Part shown: piece after piece, positions 16,052 through 25,030 of the stretch
Position numbering within the stretch: position 1 is the stretch's first letter
Layout: every line of letters starts with the position of its first letter
NCBI GenBank assembly: GCA_964549945.1
Contig: CAZJXD010000003.1
Location: 62,001-126,000 of the forward strand
DNA length: 64,000 nucleotides
Direction of reading: 5' to 3'
Source of the DNA: B25-G16 sp964549945
GTDB taxonomy: Bacteria > Desulfobacterota > DSM-4660 > Desulfatiglandales > B25-G16
Notes under the pieces: model-generated
Database searches by the model: none
What the model saw: the letters and a program-made list of their open reading frames with translations, nothing else
What the model was told of the DNA's origin: nothing
Position numbers and translations under genes: made by a program

Positions 16052-17299
16052 TTAAGAGTGAAACCTCTCTAAGGCAAACTCATCCAGGGGAACATGGGTG
16101 CTGCCCATATCAATCAGTTCAGCAATGAGTGCTCCGGTGGCAGGGGAGAGGGCTACTCCATCGCCCTCGTGGCCTGCTGCCATGATAAAGCCCTCTATGC
16201 CGTCAATCTTGCCGAGGATCGGCAATCCATCTGGTGTATAAGGCCTAAGTCCGGCAAACGCTCTGATGATATGTATGTTTTTTAATTGTGGCATTATGCG
16301 TGCAGTATGCGTGGCGATATTTTTAATGCCATCGTAAGTAGTGTGTTTGTCAAAGCCCACGAACTCCCGGGTTGATCCCAGAAGTAAGTTTCCATTATAC
16401 GTCTGGTCGATGGAGATACCTCCCTCATTGGGTTTGTCTAATGAGGAGTTGAATTTTGCGCCGATGTATTGTGCCGACAGTATGCCTCTGTTCACCATGG
16501 GAGGTACCGATTCGGTTACCAAAAGCTGTCCTCTTCGTGGTTTGATGGGGATAGTGACGTTTACCATTTGACCTATCAATGCGGCATGTGCACCGGCGGC
16601 ATTCACCGCAACGCTTGTCGCTATTTTCCCTCTTGTGGTGTGCACCATACTGACACGGCCTGATTTGACCTCTATCCCGGTTACTTCGCAATCGGCAAAG
16701 GCCTTGCCCTCAAAGCGTTGCGCCGAGGAGATGAATGCGAGGGTAAGCAAGATTGGGTTTACCTTGGCATCGAGACGAGAGAAGGTCGCGCCGGAAATGG
16801 CATCTGATAGGGAGGGCTCCATTTCCCTCACCTCATGGGGATCCAGAATGGAGACATTGAGACCCGCGTTTCTCAGTTCCTCAACGAAGGAGTCTATGGC
16901 CTTGAGCTCATCCTCGTTCTCGATTATGATCATCCCGCCGGGATTTCTATACTCCACCTGAAGGTCCAATTCATCCTGGAGATGCTCAAATCCCTCTTTG
17001 CTCTCCAGGGCCAGTTGCAGATGTGCTCCTGGCTTCTTTGACTGGAGAAAGATTAGGCCATCACACGCACCTGAGCTCCCGGAGGCGAGCTCATTTTTCT
17101 CCACCACTACCGCCTTAATCTTCCTCTTGGAGAGATGATACAGGATGGAGGCCCCGATCACGCCTCCCCCGATTATCACAACCTCTGCGTTTCTAGGTAA
17201 CAATGGATTCGCTTCCCTATGAAGATTGCCTTCTCCGCCTGGTATTATGGTAGCCAAGTGTATCCCGGCCAAACCCTCTGAAACAGGCTCTTCAACCAC
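16052..17299 (-). CDS. FAD-dependent amino-acid oxidase-type subunit, HcnC/OoxB type
   Basis: 415 residues of the DadA/sarcosine-oxidase (DAO) fold. After an unusual 35-residue leader comes RNAEVVIIGGGVIGASILYH, the ADP-binding motif, and then KAVVVEKNELASGSSGACDG. Near the end are IIRAFAGLRPYTPDGLPILG and GFIMAAGHEGDGVALSPATG, typical for the family. It would carry the amine-oxidising flavin of the three-subunit complex. It is first in the operon. The GTG start at 17299 is preceded by only a weak AGGTG; the homologous start would be near residue 34, so the leader may not be translated. Confidence 0.87.
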   Translation of the reverse strand: MVEEPVSEGLAGIHLATIIPGGEGNLHREANPLLPRNAEVVIIGGGVIGASILYHLSKRKIKAVVVEKNELASGSSGACDGLIFLQSKKPGAHLQLALESKEGFEHLQDELDLQVEYRNPGGMIIIENEDELKAIDSFVEELRNAGLNVSILDPHEVREMEPSLSDAISGATFSRLDAKVNPILLTLAFISSAQRFEGKAFADCEVTGIEVKSGRVSMVHTTRGKIATSVAVNAAGAHAALIGQMVNVTIPIKPRRGQLLVTESVPPMVNRGILSAQYIGAKFNSSLDKPNEGGISIDQTYNGNLLLGSTREFVGFDKHTTYDGIKNIATHTARIMPQLKNIHIIRAFAGLRPYTPDGLPILGKIDGIEGFIMAAGHEGDGVALSPATGALIAELIDMGSTHVPLDEFALERFHS

Positions 17300-17678
17300 C
17301 TAAGAGGTTATATTTATGGGAGGATTATATATATTAAACAAACAGAGAGATAAAAAGAATTTATTTGGGATAATCAAGACCTCATTTGATATAAGGAATA
17401 CATTCGCTCCTATATTATCTGACAGGTTCTGATTTTCACCTGAAAGCGCTGAGCTGGGTAGTCACTGTGAGAATTATTGCACTCTCAACGTGATCCTGAG
17501 ATCATAAGCCAGGGGATGCAAGGGGTAGAATGTGCATTAGGGTGGATAAAGGTATGCGAACACAGATCGAGATCGAGCAATATTGTATTCAGAAGAGTGG
17601 CTGTAAAATACTTTTTTATTATACCCCATCTACAAATATCTTGCGCACGAGGTCTATTACACCGATTCAGCGGTACCC
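17300..17678. other. Intergenic region, no gene seen
   Basis: AT-rich stretch with the leftward promoter region of the dehydrogenase operon. I see no gene and no clear terminator or promoter pair. Confidence 0.4.
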
Positions 17679-18329
17679 TTAATCCGCCAGTATGGTGTCA
17701 AGCCGTTCTAGGTCATTGATAACCCGCCAGTGGCCGCCTCCTGCTTCAACTCGCGCCTGCCAAGCTTCAACCCTTTTATAGTATTCCCGAGGATCAACAT
17801 TGTCGCTCCTTAGCTTGGTGACGTTAAGGGCGACCACCCTGCACCCAGATAGCTGGATGGGGAAGTCGCGGATCTGGCCTTTAACCAACTCTTCCTTCAG
17901 GTCAGAGAATATAAGAATGTATTTCTTTCCCGAGCCGGTTTCATTTAAATACTCCACTGCCTGCAGAATCCCACCGGTGATATCCGTAAATGCGCTACCC
18001 TTTACCATGGCAACAAAGTCGTCCACTTTTTGTTTGAAGAGGCGTTTCTGTTGATTGGTAACCGAGGGGCGCTTGTCAAAGGTCATCTTGGAAATGATAT
18101 CCTTCTCGCTGAAGCTAGCACTGTCGATCCTTGCTACAGCCAGGGAGTCCCCGGGCTGCAATGTGCCCAGAAGATAATTGATTATGGCCTGTGCTTTTTT
18201 CACTTCCTGTTTGTAGGTACCCGAGCTGTCGAGGAGCATGTAAACCCCCTGTGAATGACTGGTGGTATCTGCGCACCCGCTCAAGAGCAAAGAAATGAAT
18301 ACCAGGGAAAAGGCCAGCAACTTTTTCAT
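17679..18329 (-). CDS. VWA-domain lipoprotein
   Basis: 216 residues from the ATG at 18329 (a GTG one codon before is closer to GGAGGT than usual). Signal peptide KKLLAFSLVFISLLLSGC ends in lipobox LLSGC, so it is a lipoprotein. The mature part is a von Willebrand A fold: MLLDSSGTYKQE supplies DxSGT (a MIDAS variant of DxSxS), then QPGDSLAVARID, TDITGGILQAVEYL (the MIDAS Thr/Asp block) and KKYILIFSDLKEEL. It may bind a metal and a partner protein at the membrane. The start overlaps the stop of the upstream membrane-protein gene, so the pair is coupled. Function unknown. Confidence 0.82.
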   Translation of the reverse strand: MKKLLAFSLVFISLLLSGCADTTSHSQGVYMLLDSSGTYKQEVKKAQAIINYLLGTLQPGDSLAVARIDSASFSEKDIISKMTFDKRPSVTNQQKRLFKQKVDDFVAMVKGSAFTDITGGILQAVEYLNETGSGKKYILIFSDLKEELVKGQIRDFPIQLSGCRVVALNVTKLRSDNVDPREYYKRVEAWQARVEAGGGHWRVINDLERLDTILAD

Positions 18330-19780
18330 CACGATACCTCCTCCTTGACAATCATATCTTCAAGATCCATAGCACCCTTAACCTCAGTTTGTTGCACCTT
18401 ATTCCTGATAAGATTTTCCAACCACAGCGCCGGAAAGATTAGCAGATCATAGATATTTACCAAAAATTCTCCTGAATAGTTGACGGCATTTCCCAGTAAA
18501 CGGAGGGCGAAGGCAATCAACCGCAGAAGTGCCGCCATAGCCACACCTACCACAATACGCGAGGAATGCACGAAGGATTCTAATGGTATGGCAACAAATG
18601 CCAGCGCAAAAGGCAAAATAAAGCCCATCACCATCTGTCCGACCGTGGGAATCCATCTGAATGTCGGTTGTGCTGTCTCCACGCTGGAAAGTGCCTGTCT
18701 CAGGGCCTGCATATCCGCAGCGATGCGATCTCTCATAAAGGCCAGCGCCGATTCAACGCCTGCCAAGATCAGCAGGATAATAAAGGTAGTCCAGATCATG
18801 CGGGTGCGCATCTTATCATCCATCTGTCCGATTATGGGAAACAGATGCGTGATGCGCAGTGATTCCATAAGGTAGAGGCCCATGGCAAGCTCAACCAAAA
18901 TGATCACCAATGCAGCAATGTTAGAGGTCTTGAAGTTGCCTATATAGCTTCCGCCCCCGACCATCTCCGACATGGGCAGTGCTATTAGGTTGAAGTTGAC
19001 AACCGCGCCCCCTATAGCAATGAGCAATACGAACGCGGAGATAAAGAACTGGGTGGTGGAGGAGGCGGTTAACCTACCTGCTGCCCTGTCGGTTTTCTTC
19101 TGGATCTCTTCGTATTCGCTCATTCGGCTGTCAACGACTCTGGTTCGTTCGTGTAAGCCAATGATGGTTTTATCGACTTGGTCCAGGGTTTGTGAGAGCT
19201 TGCGCCAGTAAGGCATCATTTTCTCCAGCAAGGAGTGGCGCTTCGCTACAGCCTTGCGGTATTCCTCCATCGCATTTTTATACTGGGCAACTGCGGTCTT
19301 GTGTATTTCACTCAAAATATTCGCCACCCATTTGTCCCCTCGGGAGGGAAGTTTTGCCAGGGTCTCCACTGCCCTTACCCAATCGGGTGGTGGGACTGGT
19401 AACTCAGTGCTTTCCCTGTAATCCTCATCGATGTGAGCAATTTGCTCTGCTAGGACGCGCTGAAGGGCTGGATATCCGCTCATGTCACGCCTTACCACCG
19501 CGTCTACGCGGTGGAATTCGCGTTCGATCAGTTGTTCCGCTGCCCTTTCTCCTGCGGTGAGCAGGACTTCTTTATTGCGCTCCACCACCTTATTTTCCGC
19601 AATGAGCACTGAACGAGCCATTATGCGGAAGCCGTTATGCAGGACCCGGCTCAGCGAAAAAATGGCTTTATGCGCTGGTTTACGGGCGAGGTAGAGCAGA
19701 AAAACTGCTCCAAGAAGCGCTATGATCAGGGATAGTATTGGGGAGTGGGGCCAAATATTGAGTATTTTTACCGAGGACAT
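18329..19780 (-). CDS. Multi-span membrane protein with long coiled coil, partner of VWA lipoprotein
   Basis: 483 residues, family not recognised. One membrane segment near residues 13-32, then a long charged helical region (about 60-240) rich in heptads such as KLSQTLDQVDKTIIGLHERT, then four to five membrane segments (about 245-285, 290-310, 325-350, 380-430). The C-terminus is charged. No enzyme motif is visible. The gene overlaps the downstream VWA lipoprotein by the sequence GTGATG/TGA, so the products probably act together; a sensor or scaffold that spans the inner membrane is possible. Loosely reminiscent of coiled-coil membrane proteins in toxin or defence pairs, but that is speculation. 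AGGAGG-like AACAGGAGGTTGCT lies before the start. Confidence 0.7.
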   Translation of the reverse strand: MSSVKILNIWPHSPILSLIIALLGAVFLLYLARKPAHKAIFSLSRVLHNGFRIMARSVLIAENKVVERNKEVLLTAGERAAEQLIEREFHRVDAVVRRDMSGYPALQRVLAEQIAHIDEDYRESTELPVPPPDWVRAVETLAKLPSRGDKWVANILSEIHKTAVAQYKNAMEEYRKAVAKRHSLLEKMMPYWRKLSQTLDQVDKTIIGLHERTRVVDSRMSEYEEIQKKTDRAAGRLTASSTTQFFISAFVLLIAIGGAVVNFNLIALPMSEMVGGGSYIGNFKTSNIAALVIILVELAMGLYLMESLRITHLFPIIGQMDDKMRTRMIWTTFIILLILAGVESALAFMRDRIAADMQALRQALSSVETAQPTFRWIPTVGQMVMGFILPFALAFVAIPLESFVHSSRIVVGVAMAALLRLIAFALRLLGNAVNYSGEFLVNIYDLLIFPALWLENLIRNKVQQTEVKGAMDLEDMIVKEEVS

Positions 19781-20535
19781 AGCAACCTCCTGTTCTTTAA
19801 GCGTTTTTAATCACCTACCGAATAGTTCATGTATACCCTATAGTCGAACAAATGAGGCCATAGTAAAGGCATTTTCTTGTTCCGGGTATCCTTGTGTACC
19901 GTCTTAAGCTACGCAACTTCTAAAGGTGCGCGGTAGCCATCGGAAATGTGGACTCCCAATAAAGATCACCCCCTGCGTGATAGCTCTGATCCATCACCTT
20001 CATATGAGCCAGAGAATTAGCCATCTTGCAGACAGACCCCTCACACAGAGCATCGGGAGGATCGTAACCACAACGGGGAATTAATCACTTGTAATATTCT
20101 GCTGAACCGTCTTCATTAATTAAAAAAGCAAGATACGTACCAACAGTTCGCTGCAAAGTCTGTTGATTCGGACATGGGACCGATAATTGCGTTCTCTTGA
20201 TAGCGGGCGGTCTGAAAGCAATCAACGATTCGGAGCCCTTCTGGAACAATGTGGCTATATTGCCTGAGCCCTAAATAAAGGTGTGGTAAAATCCTAGTTG
20301 TCCTGTAAATTTGCCCCTGCTCAACCCATCCGGGGTTTCGATCCTCTCTTGTCCTATTCATAAGCCCTCTCCTATGGATGGCATCCTCTTCTTCATATAC
20401 TTCTTAAATATTATTAATTTAGATACCATTGATATTTTTCCCACAGTATCTGAATAAAAAAGTAGACGTTCACGTGATTCTCTGCTATCTTTTTTTATAA
20501 ACATAACAGCACCATGAGCATTGTGGAGAAAGTAA
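19781..20535. other. Intergenic region, 755 bp
   Basis: No supportable gene. One minus-strand open frame of 81 codons (20361-20116) is present but has no ribosome site and no family resemblance; I rate it below 0.2. The right end must hold the promoter for the sigma-54 activator, an AT-rich stretch near 20400-20520. Confidence 0.4.
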
Positions 20536-22029
20536 ATGGAAGGAGGACCGTTAATCCCTGATTCGCCAATAGAGCGGCTGAAGGTGATCTCCACGTGGGT
20601 CTCCTCTGTTCTCGATCTGGATCACCTTCTGGAACTCATCATAGATACTGCAACCTCTATGATGCAGGCCAAGGCCAGTTCTTTGCTGCTATTGGATCAG
20701 AGGAGCAAGAAACTCTATTTCAAGGTTGCTACGGGAGAGAAAAGAGAGGAAGTCAGGAAATATGAACTCGACCTGGGGCAGGGAATAGCCGGTTATGTAG
20801 CTGAAAAAGGGGAACCCCTCCTTATCCCAGACGTCAGTAAGGACCCCAGATGGTACAAGAAAATAAGCGAGTCCATAGGGTTTCAGACCCGCTCGATAGC
20901 CTGTGTGCCAATGAAGGTGGATAAAGAGATAATCGGGGTGGTTGAGATCATTGATAAAGAGGACGGAAGTCCAATTCAGGCTGAGGATATGAATATATTG
21001 ACAGTCTTCGCCGATTTGGCCTCAAAGGCGATCTCCAATGCACAAAAGATAGACCAGGTTAAGAGGGAGAACAGAGATCTCAGGGAAGAGCTTGGGAACA
21101 AATACCAAATCGTTGGCGAGAGCATGGGAATTAAGAAGGTCATATCCGATGCTTTTAAGGTGGCCAACTCGAAAACCAGCACCCTGATCCTTGGAGAGAG
21201 CGGAACGGGTAAGGAACTGCTAGCTAGGTTGATCCATCAGGCAGGTCCAAGGAGGGATAAACCTATGATTGTGATAAATTGTGCAGCGTTGCCCGAAACC
21301 CTGCTTGAAGCTGAACTGTTCGGCCATGAGAAAGGTGCCTTCACCGGGGCTATGAACAGAAAAATCGGGAAGTTCGAACTGGCTGACGGCGGAACGCTGT
21401 TCCTGGATGAAATTGGAGAAATGACCCCAGGGATGCAGGCAAAACTGCTCCGTGTGTTACAGGAGGGATTGTTTTACCGGGTCGGCGGCAATGTTCCCAT
21501 ATCGGTGGATGTCAGGGTCATTTCAGCTACAAACAGAGACATTTCCCAGGAAATAGTTGAGGGGAGATTTCGAGAAGATCTATACTACCGTCTAAATGTA
21601 GTTCAGATCCATATGCCCGCCCTAAGGGAAATGAAGGAAGACATACCCCTCCTCACTGATCATTTTTTAAATATCTTCAAGCGAGAACGGAGGCTCCCCA
21701 ATCTAATGATCTCTGAAAAGTCCATGGAGAAGATGCTCGAATACGACTGGCCCGGGAACGTAAGGGAACTCAGCAATGCACTGGAGCGTGCCGTGGTCAT
21801 GGGTAATGGTCATGAAATCTTGCCCGAGGACTTGCCCATTCATAGCCTAAAAACGAGCTATCCGGGTATGGAGGTGGGATTAACCCTCAAAGAGGCCGTG
21901 GACAAGTTCAAGAAAGAATTCATCGCCTTAAACCTGAGACATACAGGGGACAATAGAAGTAAGGCATCAAAAATAATGGATATTCAGAGGACGTACCTAT
22001 CCAGGCTGATAGCTAAATATCATCTCTAA
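20536..22029 (+). CDS. GAF-domain sigma-54-dependent transcriptional activator
   Basis: 497 residues; ATG after GGAGAAAGTAA. Residues 15-170 are a GAF sensor domain (TATSMMQAKASSLLLLDQRS, YELDLGQGIAGYVAEKGEPL). Residues 190-420 are the AAA+ domain with Walker A GESGTGKELLAR, the sigma-54 contact loop GAFTGA, Walker B GGTLFLDEIGE and the sensor region RFREDLYYRLNVV. The C-terminus is a Fis-type HTH (LNLRHTGDNRSKASKIMDIQ). This is NifA/NorR-like architecture without a receiver domain, so the signal is a small molecule or redox state. Sigma-54 promoters are found at 11875 and, 500 bp downstream of this gene, at 22540. Confidence 0.95.
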   Translation: MEGGPLIPDSPIERLKVISTWVSSVLDLDHLLELIIDTATSMMQAKASSLLLLDQRSKKLYFKVATGEKREEVRKYELDLGQGIAGYVAEKGEPLLIPDVSKDPRWYKKISESIGFQTRSIACVPMKVDKEIIGVVEIIDKEDGSPIQAEDMNILTVFADLASKAISNAQKIDQVKRENRDLREELGNKYQIVGESMGIKKVISDAFKVANSKTSTLILGESGTGKELLARLIHQAGPRRDKPMIVINCAALPETLLEAELFGHEKGAFTGAMNRKIGKFELADGGTLFLDEIGEMTPGMQAKLLRVLQEGLFYRVGGNVPISVDVRVISATNRDISQEIVEGRFREDLYYRLNVVQIHMPALREMKEDIPLLTDHFLNIFKRERRLPNLMISEKSMEKMLEYDWPGNVRELSNALERAVVMGNGHEILPEDLPIHSLKTSYPGMEVGLTLKEAVDKFKKEFIALNLRHTGDNRSKASKIMDIQRTYLSRLIAKYHL

Positions 22030-22258
22030 AAAGAGTATAAAATATTAGACAGTAGATGCAAAAAAGTTTACAGGGAGGCGTGCCTCTAACAGGGTACGGC
22101 CCTCATTCAGCAGCCCACCTATGGAAACCGGAAACCCCATTATTCGCCTTTATCCGCGAGATTTAACCCAGTTATCGGGAAGCTTGTTCAAAATACTCTA
22201 TCAATAATTACCAGAGAACCTCGAGCGCAAGCCCGGGATGAATGCATTAATGAACACC
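22030..22258. other. Intergenic region with small palindrome
   Basis: No gene. GAGGCGTGCCTC near 22075 is a short palindrome that may help end the activator transcript. Confidence 0.35.
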
Positions 22259-22490
22259 ACCTTGATGTCTTTTCTTCCGTTCCAAGGCTCTCCCGCGATT
22301 CGGGATCTTTTCAGCGACCTATCTGGGTCCCGCCAAGCAAGCGGGGCTTCGCATTCCCCGATAGATCGGGGGCTGCGTTTTCCCTCTCTGATAAGTCTTT
22401 AAAAGAACGAAGACCTCTTACAAGCCCTGTTGAATAGGGTTCCCGCTGGGGAATTCAACAGGGCGAGTCACTTAAAAAAGACATCAAGGT
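22259..22490. mobile_element. 232-bp foldback element with 15-bp terminal inverted repeats (MITE-like)
   Basis: Ends are ACCTTGATGTCTTTT (22259-22273) and its exact complement at 22476-22490. Inside are the perfect hairpins CCCCGAT-AG-ATCGGGG (22356-22371) and GCCCTGTTGAAT...ATTCAACAGGGC (22424-22464, 12-bp arms). No open frame fits. This layout is that of a miniature inverted-repeat element, though no target-site duplication was identified. Alternatively it is a large structured RNA or terminator region. Confidence 0.55.
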
Positions 22491-22539
22491 TTGCGCTTGG
22501 CTCAAAGTGCCACGGGCATAAACGTGTGGGTATCTATTT

Positions 22540-22555
22540 TGGCACTAATCTTGCT
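22540..22555 (+). promoter_or_regulatory. Sigma-54 promoter, perfect -24/-12
   Basis: TGGCACTAATCTTGCT matches TGGCAC-N5-TTGCW exactly. It is 41 bp before the PilZ-like start codon at 22596 and follows the sigma-54 activator gene. Confidence 0.75.
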
Positions 22556-22595
22556 TTTTTAGGAGACGGGCCAATAGCCTGAGAGGGGTGAGAGC

Positions 22596-22952
22596 ATGAA
22601 TGAATACGCCGTGTACAACAAGGCAGCTGAGAGTAACTTTAAGCCCGGGAAACAGGCGGAACAATACTATAGTGTTGAATTCTCAATAAATGGAAGTCCT
22701 TTCGTGTATCAGTTCAAAATCTGGGACATAACTTTGAAGGAAAAATGTGTCCTGGTAAGGGAGGATTCCGATTTTCTAAATCACTTAAAGGCTGGTGACA
22801 TATTGGATCTGAAATATTACTCCGCCGATGTATCGCACCCTATCGAATACTTGAAAACAGAAATCAAGCATATCGGCAAGGACAATCGAGGGCGATTTAA
22901 AGGGCTCTATCTGGTTAGGCTGTCAATAGTAGAGAACGCAAATCCTAATTAA
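22596..22952 (+). CDS. PilZ-like small protein under sigma-54 control
   Basis: 118 residues; GAGAGGGGTGAGAGC precedes the ATG. Beta-rich with no signal peptide: YYSVEFSINGSPFVYQFKIW, EDSDFLNHLKAGDILDLKYY, LKTEIKHIGKDNRGRFKGLY then LVRLSIV. The order of strands and the ending KHIGKDN...GLYLVRLS parallel the gene at 13152-13502, suggesting a shared PilZ-like family with weak cyclic-di-GMP motifs. It is the first gene downstream of a perfect sigma-54 promoter and of the activator at 20536, which may control it directly. Confidence 0.7.
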   Translation: MNEYAVYNKAAESNFKPGKQAEQYYSVEFSINGSPFVYQFKIWDITLKEKCVLVREDSDFLNHLKAGDILDLKYYSADVSHPIEYLKTEIKHIGKDNRGRFKGLYLVRLSIVENANPN

Positions 22953-23331
22953 TCAGGATCGCCATCATGGTATTGTCCGTCTATCTCTGGAAGATGGCTT
23001 CAGGGCTTTTTTCCTCCAGTTGTCATTGAGGATTTCAAAGATGTCACATATTATGGGATTCGCAGTTGGTTCATCGGGGCGGAAGTTGTTCAAGGGCCTT
23101 GTCCGATGAAGAACTTCTCAGAAGGTCCTCCTCGAGATATCGATTGTTCTAATAGATTTCCATAGCCCGTTGCCACATTCACTCTAGTTCGGATGGTCGA
23201 AGAGAGGCTTATCTCCGCATGTGGCAGCCGCTTTCCCCGTACAACCCATTCGCTTACCACTACCTAAAACGTCTAATGCATTTGTTTCGTGAATAGAGAT
23301 TGACCTTATTGGCCTAAGGCATAACTAATCA
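22953..23331. other. Intergenic region, 379 bp
   Basis: Several short open frames look protein-like but none has a ribosome site or family match. No promoter or terminator could be fixed. Confidence 0.3.
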
Positions 23332-24564
23332 ATGTCACGTACCATGGAGTTCATGGCAATGCGATCATGTATTCTATATAAAAAGGCAGAGATCGAAAAA
23401 TGTGCACAGAGACGAGATGATGGGTATTGGAGATGTGATGAGTGGGCAGAAGAGTGGTCCTTTAGATGCCCTCGCTGGCAACCCGGGGCATTCATCTGCC
23501 GCACCCTGGTATGGATTGCAGGGTTTCTCTTGAAGGTATGCTACTGGTTTGCTCATAAGGCGTGCGTGTCTTTTACATTCACGAAGGTTATTCTGTGTGC
23601 TCTGTATGTGAGCTCAATGTTGCTTCCGAGAATGTGTGGAAAGATACTCGGCTTCGATGTTCTTGTCTCTAAAAATCCCACGAGCCCCTTTGGGCCTGCC
23701 ATTGCGTATGGGAGGTACATTAACGATGAGGGTGAAGAGACAGATAGGCCACTCATTATGTGTTGGACTGAGACAGCAGATCCCTTGACAGGCTCTTCCG
23801 GACTAAGGCTGAGGTATGAACAACTACGACACTATTCATCTCCTTTCCATACAGTACTCCCCCAGTTTACCACAAAAGTCGTTGATAGCGAGGTATCACA
23901 TCGAGGACCCGCATTGACTTTCTTCAAGAACACGTTTTTCCTGGCATATACGGGAAAGGACCGGGAGCACAGGATACATGTGATGCAATCCCCTGATGGC
24001 GGAAATACATGGTTAAACAAGGTGACGCTCAACGCATCCTCTCTGTCAGGGCCTGCACTGTCGGTGTTCAACAAGCGTATCTACCTCGCCTGGAAAAGCA
24101 AGCCACGAGAGGGCTCATACCTGAATATTATGTCAAGCGTCGACGGCATAACGTGGGAGAATGAGGCGAGAGTGGTGGGGAGGGCACATTCAGGCCCTGC
24201 ACTGGCAACGTTGAATACCATGCTCTTTATTGCCTGGAATGGCCTCGATGACTATAGGCTCAATCTTAAAAGCAGCCAGGATGGTATTTCCTTCGAGAAT
24301 CCGGTCACGTTACAGGCGACAACCGACGCCAGGCCTGGGCTGAGCGCTTACGGGAGCCACCTCTATTTGGCCTGGAAGGAGAGAGGTCGTGATGGCGAAA
24401 TAAAACTGATGCGCAGCATGCATGGAACTCATTGGGAAATGGTCTCAGTGAAGCTTCTCCCAGACAGGCCTTTGAATACCGGCTTACCAGCCTTGGCCTC
24501 TGCAAGTGAGGGCTTGATCATCGGTTGGGCCAATCAAAGGCTCCATATCGCAGGAAGGAAGTAG
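23332..24564 (+). CDS. Sialidase/BNR-like beta-propeller protein with Cys/Trp-rich N-terminus
   Basis: 410 residues. Residues 20-95 are very rich in Cys and Trp at regular spacing: KCAQRRDDGYWRCDEWAEEW, FRCPRWQPGAFICRTLVWIA, KVCYWFAHKACV. This part is hydrophobic toward its end and may be a membrane-associated domain. Residues 170-405 hold about five repeats with the pattern SGPALSVFNKRIYLAWKSK ... IMSSVDGITWENE (Asp-box-like SxDGxxW), giving a six- or fewer-bladed propeller of the sialidase/BNR type. No sialidase Arg triad or catalytic Tyr is evident, so binding rather than hydrolysis is more likely. The start codon lacks a ribosome site, so the true start may differ. Confidence 0.65.
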   Translation: MSRTMEFMAMRSCILYKKAEIEKCAQRRDDGYWRCDEWAEEWSFRCPRWQPGAFICRTLVWIAGFLLKVCYWFAHKACVSFTFTKVILCALYVSSMLLPRMCGKILGFDVLVSKNPTSPFGPAIAYGRYINDEGEETDRPLIMCWTETADPLTGSSGLRLRYEQLRHYSSPFHTVLPQFTTKVVDSEVSHRGPALTFFKNTFFLAYTGKDREHRIHVMQSPDGGNTWLNKVTLNASSLSGPALSVFNKRIYLAWKSKPREGSYLNIMSSVDGITWENEARVVGRAHSGPALATLNTMLFIAWNGLDDYRLNLKSSQDGISFENPVTLQATTDARPGLSAYGSHLYLAWKERGRDGEIKLMRSMHGTHWEMVSVKLLPDRPLNTGLPALASASEGLIIGWANQRLHIAGRK

Positions 24565-25030
24565 CCAGATCACGTCCAAGCCAGAAAAGCGGGTTTCCTC
24601 CATTATCCCTGCCATTCTCTTTATGTTTACCACCAATATGAGAGAGCCTGCCTGCCGGACTAACGAGCCTTGACGCCATTGCGTTATAGACGGCTTTTTT
24701 GGAGTGACACGCCCTGAACACCGTCTAATTCCTCCAATCACTATTCTCGTACAACCGCTTGCTTCAATTCAGTTTAGCTGCCCCATAGGAGTACATTTGC
24801 GACCCTCATTGCTATCCCTCGTGAACCTATCACCAAAATCCCTGTGCAGATAAAGGAATTCCAGTACAAGCTCCATGCACTGCGAGCGAAAAACTGCTTG
24901 CAATTAGCAGTGTGACTCCCTATGCTTGGCCCTTGATGATGGCAGTAAATCTAGTGGAAAACTATTAAAATACCTGTTAGTGGCATCCATCGCGTAAGGG
25001 ATGTGTCTCTATGTGAGGGGAGATTTCATT
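24565..25030. other. Intergenic region, 466 bp
   Basis: No gene seen. It should contain the promoter of the UPF0182 gene, but I could not fix it. Confidence 0.35.

Noticed and set aside
20116..20361. 81-codon minus-strand ORF
   Set aside because: No ribosome site, no family, in a gene-poor stretch.
22953..23331. Protein-like short frames in two phases
   Set aside because: Both phases look equally plausible, so chance is the simpler reading.
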